A DNA stretch of 64,000 nt from Iris pallida (lineage: Eukaryota; Streptophyta; Magnoliopsida; Asparagales; Iridaceae). Numbering within the stretch: position 1 is the first letter of the stretch; each line of letters starts with the position of its first letter. Positions 12,590-22,915 of this stretch are shown piece by piece. The notes under the pieces are model-generated. The model searched no databases, was not told where the DNA came from, and saw only the letters and a program-made list of their open reading frames with translations. Location: the NCBI GenBank assembly GCA_029216955.1, contig JANAVB010023996.1:13551138-13615137 (forward strand), in the 5' to 3' direction. A program made the translations under genes and the position numbers.

Positions 12590-12845
12590 ATTTCCTTTTC
12601 GTAAATATTACACATATTCATAATATCCAATATCCAAACATCCATGTACGATCAACAAATATCCAATATCCAAATATCCAAATTCATAATATCCAATATC
12701 AAACAGAAATATCCAAACATCTATGTACAAATATCCAAACACAAATACACAAATTCATAATATCCAACATTCATGTACGCTTCCAAAATATCCAGAATTC
12801 AAAATCCAAAAACAGTACAAATATCCAAAACAGTACAAATATCAT
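12590..12845. repeat. AT-rich ATATCCAA repeats inside the CACTA
   Basis: Irregular repeats of AATATCCAA, ATATCCAAAT and TTCATAATATCC lie between the left subterminal array and the 3' end of the TNPA-like gene. There is no coding potential. It probably holds the 3' untranslated region of that gene. Confidence 0.5.
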
Positions 12846-14823
12846 TGAGATGGATCGCGTCGTCGTTCGGCTCTGCGGATGTACTCTTCCACCATGTACG
12901 CCGGCACCTGGGACAACACATGCTCTGGAAGCGTGCGGAGCTGCTCTGGCGACATCAAGTCCATGAGCCCAATGAGCGCAGTATCCGGTACCAGGCGGAC
13001 CTCGGCAGAACGGTCAAATGAATAACGTCCAGGATCGGAAGGACCGGCAACCGCACTAGACGGACCGGGAGCACGATCTGGACCGGAGCAGAAGAAGGAC
13101 GCGGAAGGCGCTCCAGCACATCCGACATTAGACTCCGCATTTCCGACATATCGGAGGTGAGAGTCGCAAGCTGCGTCCTCATATCGTCCGACGGGGCGCG
13201 GAGGAGGCGGGGGCGGTGGATATCTCGGAGTCGCGCCCTGCAACGACGCCGCCAGGGAACCTACGCCGTAGACGCGCCCTTTATTAAAGCCGCCGACAGA
13301 CTCTACGAACACGTCGTCGTAGCGAGCGGCCATAGAAGAGGCGTCTGGGTGGGCGTCGTTTCGCCGACAACCTCGGCAGGGGCTCAATCTGACTAAGGGC
13401 CTCACGATATGCAACCTATCCAATGAATGTGTTTATACTATAAGTTTTCCTAAGTTATAATGTAAATCCTATGTTTCCCTAAGTTATAATTTGAATCCTA
13501 CGTTCACCTAATTAAGTTAACAATAATTATATTTCTAATATAAATCTCATAAACGTAATTACTTACATCAGTCGCCTGGGCCCTCGCGTCGACGAAGCTC
13601 CCGTCTGCCCGCCTCTTGTGTGTATGCAGGAATACATCGTAGGCGTGACCGACTCCGGCTCTCTCCCCTCCTTTACCGCCCGTTGTGCCTGCATACGAAA
13701 TATACGTCGAATTTAATTAACTACGTATATTAATAGTACCGAATTTAATAGTGAAATGAATTTGCGGTATCTCACCAAATCTGCACCGTCGCTGCGTGGG
13801 GCCTTGAACCTCCCGTATGCAGACCAGCGGCCTGTCTGCTCGCCTTCGCTTTCTTTGATTTCTCCCTGTACTGAGCAGTATTCATCTTCCCAACATCTGC
13901 TCGTAGTACTCCTCCCGAGCCACTTCTTCCTTGAATGCGCCGTACGAACGTCGTACACCGTATCCCGTATCTTCTTCCCGACGGCGGCTTTATAGGCCTT
14001 GCGAATCAACTCCTCGCGATGGGGGGCCCCAGAACGTCTGACATACAAATTAAATTATCACGTAATTAAAAAATTAGTGGATTAAAGAATAATTAATATT
14101 AACCAAAAGATATATATACCTTCATCTCCTCGAGCCAGACGTACTGCATGTTCTGAGGCACCTCAGAAAAATTGAGGTAGGGGCCATGGTAGTTTTCCCG
14201 GATAATTTGCCCGAGTATCCGGGCAGCATCATACGGGAAAAACCTACAAAGAAGCAAAGACTGGATTATTAACTTGAATAAATGAAACAAATTTAATAAA
14301 TTAACTTAAATTTACTTACGTATCACCCGCGGGCCATAGCTCTCGTCGGTTCTCGCCTATCGGCCTCTCTGGAGGCGTCGGAGGATCCGCGGGTCCGCGG
14401 ATGTACTAACCGTAGCAGGATGAAGCTGAATCCGGGGTACTCCGGAGCCCACCCTGCAGTAACTGATGGTGTACTCGCTGGTGCATCCGGGGCGGAACGG
14501 ATCTGCTAGCGGATGGAGTCTCAGCCTCGATGAAGATGAAGGTAGCGCAGAGATAGATCGACGGCGGAAGAGTCTGTGGCCGGCTCTCCAGGTCGGGATC
14601 GGAGGACTCTATATCCGGGGAATGTGGAAGGCGACCACGACCGCTACCACCACGACCGCTACCATCACGTCCACGGCCAGTGCCGCTACCACCACGACCG
14701 CTACCATCACGTCCACGGCCAGTGCCGCTACCACCACGCCCACCACGGCCAGTACCCCACCACCACCACACCACTACGGCCACGGCCACTGCCGCTACCA
14801 GCAGCACGAGTGGTAGTGACCAT
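12842..14823 (-). pseudogene. TNPA-like (Transposase_24-type) second gene of the CACTA
   Basis: Five exons can be drawn with good GT-AG borders: 14,823-14,320, 14,243-14,120, 14,037-13,776, 13,688-13,567 and 13,415-12,842; introns are 76, 82, 87 and 151 bases. Exon 1 starts MVTTTRAAGSGSGRGRS and is Gly/Arg-rich. Exon 2 has GQIIRENYHGPYLNFSEVP and VWLEEMK. Exon 4 has HTHKRRADGSFVDARAQ, and the last exon has VESVGGFNKGRVYGVGSLA, all typical of the En/Spm-associated Transposase_24 family. The protein should bind subterminal repeats together with the transposase. At least one frameshift each in exons 1 and 5 suggests decay. Confidence 0.72.
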
Positions 14824-15080
14824 GACCTGTAAATAGAACACATAAATATAATTAACAATATGAAGTATAAATGAATATAAAACTGAACTAAAATATATAT
14901 ACCAGCAGCAGGGCGGCGAGTGCCGTCAAGACATGAACTAAGAGTGCCATCTGTAAAAAGAAAATCATACAATAAGTAGATGATCGAACGACAAAACATA
15001 AACTGAAATAAGAATGTGTCCGTCTAAACTGAATTCACTAAGTTAGTTGTAAGTGCTTCTAATATATACCGATATTTAAT

Positions 15081-15953
15081 CTAATCATCGTTATCGTCCT
15101 CGTCCTCATCGTCATCGTCATCGTTCTCATCCTCATTCTCATCGTCGACTTCATCTATATCATCATCCTCATCGTCGACTTCATCTGTATCATCATCCTC
15201 ATCCTCATCCTCATCCTCTTCTTCTTCTCTTCTTCTTCTTCTTCTCTTCTTCTTCTTCTTCTTCTCTTCTTCTTCTTCAGGCTCAATACTTGGGACAAGA
15301 CGCCTCTTTCTCCCCTGGTTGACAGCTAAGTCTTGTATATCAACCTCTTCCTCCCCTCTATTTTCCTCAGCATGAGGTATATCGACATCTTCCACGTCCA
15401 TGGTATCCGACTGTTGTCCCATGTATTGGGGCTTCTCGATCTGGTCCTCTTGGTATGCTGGGTCTCCAACGTTGAATGTATTTCTAGATTTAATCTTGCA
15501 TACTGCCCACCAGTCAAATCGATCTCTACGACGCCTTGGGTAGCTTGTATAGTAGACTTGAACAGCCTGACTTGTTATCGCAAACGTGTCGACCCTCTAT
15601 ACCTCCTGCGATGATTTATATCGACGAATCCAAATTGTTTATTCGATTCTCCAACCGATATTTGGTCTCGTATCGAACCACTCACATTTGAACATCACAA
15701 TATGCATATCATATGGGGCACTATATTGTAAATCTACAATCTCTCGAAGCACTCCATAATAGTCAAAGTCCGGCTCGTCGTCATAGATGGTGCCTCTTAT
15801 ACAAACACCAGAATTCTTGGTATCGAAGCCGTCATTGAGAAATTCGGCATTTATAGCATGCTGAGTTGACTTAAACTTGAAGCCATTACGACATAGCCTG
15901 ACAAAGTCTTTGCATGCTTCTTCGTCCCAATGCCAAATAACGAATACTCTCAT
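15081..15953 (-). pseudogene. DUF4216-like C-terminal region and acidic tail of the CACTA transposase gene
   Basis: The block with NSGVCIRGTIYDDEPDFDYYGVL and MFKCEWFDTRPN (15,639-15,953) has the pattern of DUF4216, which usually follows the TNP2 transposase in plant CACTA elements. Further downstream on the same strand (15,422-15,081) is a low-complexity tail: a Glu/Lys/Arg run followed by about 50 residues of nearly pure Asp and Glu. Such tails are frequent at the end of these proteins. A stop near 15,640 separates the two parts, and the tail's trinucleotide repeats may slip. Confidence 0.7.
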
Positions 15954-16179
15954 TTATGTGTGTTTTTCAGGCAATAAACCTGTAAACATGTATTGATAAT
16001 TTAAATATTTTAGCTGCATATATTTTAATGGTAGCCGCATAACATATTATCTCAGTTACTTACGTATTTACGAAACCAGGACGGAAAGGTACAATCAACC
16101 TCTCTTTGAAGTCCCTCATCTGTAATATATGGTGTCCTCATTTTGACTTCACCTCTAAATACACTGTTAGAGAGAATAA

Positions 16180-18930
16180 AAATAAGTGTAGTCACTTAAT
16201 TCACCAAATTAGAGATTATAACGAGGCGTAGTCACTTACTTCTCCAAATCTCTCACTTCTTGTATGTCACAATTTAACAAGACATATCGGTGAGCGGTAT
16301 CATACTCATCGTCGGTCAACCACCGTTTCTACTAGCCCCAATAGGCTTGCCCCTTAAATTGAATATACCTCCATCCTCAACGTCTTCTTCATTCCTTTGA
16401 GGTCTATTTCGATTTGTCTCGACATGAGTATCGAAATAATGGAGCAGAAATTTGACACCTCCTCGATAAGATATGATTCGCATATCGAAGCCTCTATATG
16501 AGCCTTGTTGCCAACTTTCTTCTTTAGATGGTGTAGGTACCTAAAGAGACAAATTATCTTGAGAATTAACAATGAATTGTAAAATCCACTTAAATTTCAC
16601 TTAAATTATATCGATTTTTATTTTCCTTTCAAAGGGGTACATCCATCGATAATGAACAGATGCACCGACACGGGCTTCGTATGCTAGATGAATCGGTAGA
16701 TGCTCCATGCTGTCGAAAAAGCCCGGTGGAAATACTTTCTCTAACTTGCAGATTGTTAAGACAATCTTCTCCTCAAGTTGTACCATATGTTGCACCGTCA
16801 GCTTAGTTGAACAGATATCCCTGAAGAATGTAGACAGCTCGGCCAACGAACCCATACAGCAGAAGGCAACAACTCTCTCAAAGCAATGGGCAGTAATCTT
16901 TCCATAAACACGTGGCAGTCGTGACTCTTCATTCCCGTTAGCTTGCGTTCATTGAGATCAACGCATCTAGACAATTCGAAACATAGCCGTCGGAAATCTT
17001 AAATTAGATATCCACTTGCAGATTATTAATCTATCTTCCTTGCTCAATGTGTATGGCGCTATAGGCTTACTTAATTGTCTACCAGCACCCCTTTGTATCA
17101 AGTTCAGATGAGGACGCTTGCATATCTCGGCTATGTCTTGTCTTGCTTTTGGATTGTCCTTCGTCTTTCCTTTAATATCCATGACGGTATTGAAGACATT
17201 ATCGAACACGTTCTTTTCGATATGCATGACATCAAGATTATGCCTTATAAGATTATCTTTCCAATAAGGCAAGTCCCAGAAGATATTCCGTTTGGTCCAG
17301 TTATGGCTTTGTCCGAACCCCTCGACACGATGGTTCGATGGATCTTCCATTGCGGTGGGCAATTCCTTTACAGCTTCCCAAATATCGTATCCCGAAAATC
17401 TGGCAGGAGGTTGAGAAAATTCTTGTTTTCCATATCTGAACGCGTCCTTATTCTTTCTCCAAGGATGGGTCGCGGGCAGAAATTGACGGTGACAGTCAAA
17501 GAAAGAAGTTTTTCCTCCATGCCTAAGGCGGAATGCCTTACTATTTTCCATGCATATCGGACAAGACATTTGCCGTGCGTACTCCATCCCGACAGCATAC
17601 CGTATGCTGGAAAATCATTGATTGTCCACATGAGTGAAGCTCTCATCTGAAAGTTCTGTTTCCTGGAAATATCATAGGTCGTGACGCCGATCTCCCACAG
17701 CTGTTTCAGCTCATCTACCAACGGCTGTAAATATATATCGATGTTCTTCGTCGAATTTTTAGGACCGGGTATGATAGCTGTCAGAAACATATAAGGATCT
17801 TCATACACATCCATGGTGGCAGATTGTAAGGGGTAAGAATGACCGCCAGCATGAGTACTGAGATCCCGACTGTCCGAAAGGGGCGAAGCCATCAGCACAT
17901 AGCGCCAGGCGTACATTTCTAGGCTCTGCAGCAAAATCTGGATGACACAAATCAAAATGTTTCTACGCCTCTCCATCCGAAGGATGTGACAATTCTCCTT
18001 CGTCCTTTATGCGTTCTTCGCTGTGCCACGTCATGTGTTCTGCTGTATTTAGAGACATATACATCCTCTGCAAGCGCTTCGTGATCGACAAGTAATGCAT
18101 ATACTTGTAAGGACGTCGTTTTTAGTCGACTTTCCTTTTTCCTGTACTGGCTTGTAATGATCCGCATTACAGAAGCTGCAACTTTCTGATACGTAATTCT
18201 CTTTGTAGTACAACATGCATCCGTTGCGACAACAATCTATCTTCTCGTACCCCAGTCCCAGTTGTCGGACCATCATCTTTGACTATTAAGTTTTTTGGTA
18301 GCTCTTTTGATTCCTTCGGTAACACCTCATTGATTACTTCTGTGATCCGATTATAGCAAGCTTGTGGCAAGTTAAAATCAGACTTTATGTTCAACAACCA
18401 CATCGTCACTGACAGTGCGGAATGAGTCTCACAACCAGGATATAGAGAAGTATCTGCGTCCTGAAACATGTCATAGAACTCCTTCGCCTCGGGATTAGGA
18501 TCCTCCGGATCAAAATTAGGCCCTGCCGCATCATACACCATATCTCGTGCAAGGTTCTGCAGATCTCCATAATCAACAGAGCATCCGTGGTCTTCGATGA
18601 CATCCGTTGCAGCATTATCATCAAAAGCATAAGTAGCAGCTTCCGCAGCCTGTCTTTCCGAATATAGTTCACCTTGCGATGACCACAGGCCGTAATTACG
18701 TACGAAACCCTTACGGTCAAATGATCTCTCACAGTCACCACTTCTTCGTAACGTCTATTGTGACATTTAACACATGGACACTTAATTTTGTTACCGTCCA
18801 TGTACTGAGCTTTGCTCATTGCATAATTAAGAAATACTTCCATGCCTGCCTGAAAATCGTCACTCACACCAATTCTACTCTCGTGTTGCCATTTGTACAT
18901 CCATGTACGATCAACAAAATAACGACTCAT
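16180..18930 (-). pseudogene. TNP2-like transposase of the CACTA element, several frameshifts
   Basis: The start is MSRYFVDRTWMYKWQ (18,930), the transposase-associated domain, with CPCVKCHN near 18,760. The TNP2 core follows: GLGYEKIDCC and CMLYY (18,210-18,260), HMTWHSEERIKDEG (about 18,010), HFDLCHPDFAAEPRNVRLALCADGF (about 17,900), MWTINDFPAYGMLSGWSTHGK (about 17,600), CPICMENSKAF and DIWEAVKELP, HNLDVMHIEKNVFDNV (about 17,210), and a DUF4218-like part (LSTFFRDICSTKL, PIHLAYEARVGA) to 16,601. It cuts and moves the transposon. One-base shifts near 18,706, 18,275 and 17,590 and a Trp-to-TAG change near 17,980 break the frame, so this copy is probably inactive. Confidence 0.88.
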
Positions 18931-19254
18931 CCTCAATTTGGATGTGAAAATCTGTATCGTAAGACAAACTAAACATAAGAATAGCCCGATACCGATACTC
19001 ATAAATTTGGATTAGGGTTAGGATGTTAGATATAAGTGAACTAGGTGATGTAGAGTACAATATAGGGAACTGTGAATGGACTGAAAGTTGCACATGAAAG
19101 GTTCAATGAAGGGCCCATAAATGGGTTCACATGATAAGTTAGTAAGAATCCACATCACTATACATACTCCCCCGTCTCAGGATGTGTCTGGCTCCTATTT
19201 AGAACAGCACAGGTCACAACATGTCCAGAATAGCAAAACAGAGCTCTACAATGT

Positions 19255-19880
19255 ATATCGGTATCGGACTATTCCTACGAGTATTGGTATCGGCGATATC
19301 AATACTCGTGTGAATAGGAGATTGCAATATAAGTCTAAGCTATCTAGCTAACATGTATACTTGCATTTACATTGTATCATAACTTGTATCTAGTTACCTT
19401 GCTAATCATGTATATACTCTTAACATATATGTGAAGACACTATACTAACATGTATTTAAATCAAGGTTCAAAGTATCGTATCGGAATCGGTATCGGTATC
19501 GGACTATATATTCCTACGAGTATTGGCATCGGCGATATCAATACTCGTGTGAATAGGAGATTGCAATATAAGTCTAAGCTATCAGCTAACATGTATACTT
19601 GCATTTACATTGTATCATAACTTGTATCTAGTTACCTTGCTAATCATGTATATACTCTTAACATATATGTGAAGACACTATACTAACATGTATTTAAATC
19701 AAGGTTCAAAGTATCGGTATCGGAATCGGTATCGGACTATATTCCTACGAGTATTGGCATCGGCGATATCGGTAGTATCGGCGGTATCGGTAGTATCGTA
19801 ACATTGTATCATAACTTGTATCTAGTTACCTTGCAATATAAGTCTAAGCAATCTAGTATTGGTATCGGCGATATCGGTAG
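19255..19880. repeat. About 235-bp tandem repeat with ATCGGT microsatellite
   Basis: Units begin at ATTCCTACGAGTATTGG near 19,271, 19,510 and 19,741, a period of 230-240 bp and about 2.5 copies. GTATCGG-type hexamer repeats mark the joints, notably at 19,480-19,500 and 19,710-19,735. The array lies upstream of the transposase start, in its likely promoter or leader. Confidence 0.8.
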
Positions 19881-20109
19881 TATCGGCGTATCGGATCGAA
19901 GTATCGGATTTTTTTGGTATTGGAAAACAAATAATTATTAATAAATTATTTACATTTAAAAACATATAATTTATACATTTAGGCATAATTTTAAGTGTTT
20001 TAAGTATTATTTCTTAGTAGTTTTGAAATTAAATGAAATTAAATTAAATGAAATAGTATTATTTCTTAGGATCGGGACATGCCAAACCGTATCCGTATCG
20101 GGAATGCAA

Positions 20110-20520
20110 CCCATTTCCCACCCCCCCGACCCCCCTGCCCCCATTCAACACCCCCCCCGACCCCCCTGCCCTCTCCATTACCCACCCCCCCGACCCCCCT
20201 GCCCCCATTCCCCCCCCCCCCGACCCCCCTGCCCTCTCCACCCCCCACCCCCCGCCCCCCGACCCCCCTGCCCCATTCCCGACCCCCCCCGACCCCCCTG
20301 CCCCCATTCACACCCCCCCGACCCCCCTGCCCTCTCCACCCCCCACCCCCCGACCCCCCTGCCCCCATTCCCCACCCCCCCCACCCCCCGACCCTCATTC
20401 CCCACCCCCCCACCCCCTGCCCCCATTCCCCACACCCCCCGACCCCCTGACCCCATTCACCACCCCCCCGTCCTCTCCACCCCCCGCGAAGCCGACCCCC
20501 CCCCCCCCACTCCCCCTCCC
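20110..20520. repeat. C-rich minisatellite (G-rich on the transposase strand)
   Basis: About 14 irregular units of 28-32 bp, each with two or three runs of five to nine C separated by GA, TG and ATTC or TCTCC. On the minus strand this is a dense series of G runs able to form G-quadruplexes. Open frames across it are low-complexity Pro- or Gly-rich and are not genes. Confidence 0.9.
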
Positions 20521-20536
20521 GGCCCCAAAACCCAAA

Positions 20537-20539
20537 ATT

Positions 20540-20592
<53 letters not shown>

Positions 20593-20655
20593 CCGCGAGA
20601 GAGAGAGAGCCCGCGCGCGCGAGAGAGAGAGCCGCGAGAGAGAGAGAGAGTTTTG
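20537..20655. repeat. GA microsatellite
   Basis: Mostly (GA)n interrupted by GCCGCGAGA and CCCGCGCGCGCG segments, directly beside the C-rich minisatellite and next to the right subterminal repeats. Confidence 0.92.
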
Positions 20656-20699
20656 GGGGGAATGAAAAATTCCCCCCGTCGTTCAATTTAAGTTAGGGC

Positions 20700-21035
20700 A
20701 CAGAACCTAGCGACGGAATAGCGACGGAATAAATTAGTCGCTAAACCGTCGCCAATTAAAAGGTGTTTTCCGACGGATATATCCGTCGCCAGTTAGTCGC
20801 TAAAGTTCCCGCCAATGTTTTAAAGATTTTGCCGCCAACAGTTGCGACGAATAAGCGACGAAAAAGAATCCGTCGCTAACGTTCGTCGACTTAGCGACGG
20901 AAACCCGACAAATTTTTACATTTAAAATTGGAAAAAATTATGTTATGTTGTCTGTAGCTAATCCGTCGCTAAGATGTCGGAAACTGGTCGCTATTAGCGA
21001 CGGAATCCGTCCGTCGCTAAACTTCCGTCGGTAAA
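20700..21035. repeat. CACTA subterminal repeats, right (5') end
   Basis: The same CCGTCGCTA/TAGCGACGG motif as at the left end, a dozen or so copies in both orientations, lies just inside the right terminal inverted repeat. Confidence 0.88.
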
Positions 21036-21037
21036 GT

Positions 21038-21057
21038 GGGGTATTTTAGTAGTGCTT
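21038..21057. repeat. CACTA right terminal inverted repeat with CTT target duplication
   Basis: GGGGTATTTTAGTAGTG ends at 21,054 and is followed by CTT (21,055-21,057), the same triplet as before the left end. Confidence 0.92.
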
Positions 21058-21760
21058 GATTCTCTATTGGCCCCTGGGTCAGGACCAGTAGACGGTGCCC
21101 TGGCCAAAGCTGACCGTATCTCAAACACTGCTTGAGTCAGTGTTTGCATGGAGGCAGAGAGGGTTTTGAGTCCTCCCTCGAAGGTATCCATACGCTTGAC
21201 GAGATCTACTGGCGGCGCATCTGACTCCGCATCACCATCTCCCGTCATACACCATCATGATACGATTGGAGGTGGATGGATCTGTTGAGGCTTCGCTTTC
21301 GGCCTCGCTCTCTTGTAGAAGAGGAGCTTCCCCCTGGGCTTCGTCTTGGCTACCCCCTATGTTCTTGAGAACACCTTCGTCTTCGGGAGAAGTACCAGCA
21401 AGGGTCTGACTACCGCTAGCTTTGTCTTGAAGGACTTCTTCGTCTTCGGGATGCAGATCCTCAGGGGCTTGACTACCCCCAGCTACGTCTGGAGGCTAAC
21501 TTCGTCGCCAAGATGAATATCCACAGGGGCTTGACTACCCCCTGCTATGTCTGGAGGCTGATTTCGCCTCCAGGATGAAGATCCACAGGGGCTTGACCCC
21601 CAGCTTCTTCTGAGATTTTTTTTCTCTCTCGAGTGCCCTCAAACACTCCTGAGGATGGGACAATTGTCTTAGTCTTCCTCGGCTGGTTCTTGGATGAGGA
21701 CAAAGCCGAGGAGCTGCCAATCGCCTTCCGAATTGATGGGGAGTTGGAGACTTGCAAGAA
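21055..21760 (-). pseudogene. gag, N-terminal part, of element A
   Basis: On minus, GVFEGTRERKK (about 21,640) matches GVFQGTRSK near the start of gag in element B, and VDLVKRMDTFEGGLKTLSASMQTLTQAVFEIRSAL (21,090-21,200) matches the RIDTLEAILRTLVKSVDEIKAAL segment there. The reading runs into the CACTA at 21,054 after GANRES. At least one frame break separates the two blocks. Confidence 0.7.
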
Positions 21761-22028
21761 TCAACCTGTAGTTCTGGCACTCCATTTCAGCTGACACCTT
21801 CTCCCCGAGGCGATATTGGAGAGGTGTTGATGATTGCAGCTGCTGGAACACTGACTGCCTTGGTGGGACCACTGTCTTACAATAGCAATTAATGGTGACT
21901 ACAGTACAGGTGTGCCCTGTGAGGGGTGCATTGTGCTTGTCAGTTGACTCTCCTGATCGACGTTTGTGAGTGATTACGTTACGTAGATCGTTGGAGGAGA
22001 GTGCCACCTTCGCACCCCCATCAGGCAC
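21760..22028 (-). pseudogene. Small conserved middle ORF between ORF1 and gag (element A)
   Basis: The pattern DLRNVITHKR ... CTVVTINCYCKTVV ... RQSVFQQLQ aligns with DLREAILHKR ... TQIIVNCCCNNAMV ... RQSVFQRLQ in element B (30,874-31,161). The SVF-x-RL motif is common at the N-terminal side of Tat gag. In both elements it overlaps or abuts the start of gag in another frame, so it may be the true N-terminus of Gag reached by splicing or frameshift. Its own function is unknown. Confidence 0.6.
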
Positions 22029-22029
22029 A

Positions 22030-22915
22030 TGGCAAGGCCAAGCGCCGGGGTGGTCAAGTGAATGCTGCGCCCCCTAATCTAACGCAAAATATGCACTCAG
22101 ATCAGTAGTGGGGGAACAACATTTAAAGTGACTTGAACGAGCCTCAGACGCACAACCAATGGAGGCGCGGGTTCAAGACCACAGGGTTTGCCTTGCTCGA
22201 CTTGGTTGCGAACGCAGCAGATACGCCCAAGTGTGACAAGGACTTTGAAGGTCGGCTCGTTTCTGGCGCAGAAGCACCCGAGTCGACCTTATATAGCTTA
22301 CCATCAGCAGCGCTCATGATTGTGAGCGCATGCTTCTGGTTTTCTGTCGGCATAGCACATTTGAGGCGCATGGCCCGTGCTGCCTTGGACTTCTTCGTAC
22401 CAGCCCGCTGGGGTACATAGTACTCAGAGTCTAAATTCTCCTCGCCACGACAGCGAGTGAGTCTGTCAAAGACAGAAGCCTTCTGTGGCGCATCAGAGTT
22501 AATGTGCAGGGCATTAGCTGTGTCCCTGCTTCGTCGGCGTATCTTCTTCGTCTGAGAGGAAGATAGTTGGGGAATGTGGTCGGCCCCACATTTCCCGAGA
22601 GATGCGCTACAGCGGTGGCATCTTGGCTGCTGAGGATGTCAGCAGGAAGGGTAGGCTGCATCGGCGCATCCCTTCGGTGGTGGTGCCAGAGGCGTCGACC
22701 TTGCACATCCAGACTTGGCGAGTCTTCTTCGGCTTCGGCAGCCGCTTCGAAGGACTCGCACTGCCTCCAGAGATGAACTCTTCATACGCCTGTTGATTGA
22801 GGCATACGACCAGCGTCTTGTGGAAAGATCCCACCTTCACGTCGTCGGATTGCGACACAGCTTTCTCAGCGGAGGAGAAAGAGGTCCCTAGCAGAGTCGC
22901 CAGCTTGTTTGCCAT
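22030..22915 (-). pseudogene. ORF1 upstream of gag, element A
   Basis: It starts ATG at 22,915-22,913 and reads MANKLATLLGTSFSSAEKAVSQSDDVKVGS, closely matching the ORF1 start of element B (MANTMATLLGTNFSTAEELVTQSDAAKLGS). QAYEEFISGGSASPSKR aligns with QAFEEMLSDGSAGPVQKR. The first three codons lie in the LTR and the next ones in the primer site. After about 70 residues the frame is broken. Several GCGCATG motifs lie in the downstream half. ORF1 proteins of Tat/Ogre elements have no settled function. Confidence 0.7.
22885..22902 (-). other. Primer binding site of element A (tRNA-Arg type)
   Basis: On minus this reads TGGCGACTCTGCTAGGGA, three bases after the LTR end (22,906). It differs by one base from the site in element B. 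Ogre/Tat elements use a tRNA-Arg primer; the assignment here is by resemblance. Confidence 0.75.

Larger units (their letters stand above)
11714..21054 (-). mobile_element. Complete CACTA (En/Spm) DNA transposon in element A gag
   Basis: The left end CACTACCAAAATAACC and right end GGGGTATTTTAGTAGTG form imperfect terminal inverted repeats beginning CACTA. CTT directly flanks both sides (11,711-11,713 and 21,055-21,057), the 3-bp target duplication expected of the superfamily. Dozens of GCGACGG/CCGTCGC subterminal repeats line both ends. It encodes a TNP2-like transposase and a TNPA-like second gene on minus, so the transposon 5' end is at 21,054. Length is 9,341 bp. Removing it joins gag of element A, which proves it inserted after A. 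Confidence 0.95.

Noticed and set aside
14466..14836. Thr/Ala- and His/Arg-rich plus-strand frames
   Set aside because: Opposite strand of the Gly/Arg-rich first exon of the TNPA-like gene.
15081..15422. Asp/Glu-rich frame as a separate acidic nuclear protein
   Set aside because: Strand, position and the usual architecture of CACTA transposases make it the tail of that gene.
17075..17650. A 191-codon plus-strand open frame
   Set aside because: Antisense shadow of the TNP2 transposase, which has clear family motifs on minus.
20023..20686. Proline-rich (plus) and glycine-rich (minus) open frames up to 206 codons
   Set aside because: They follow the C-rich minisatellite in several frames at once; no start context or conserved block.
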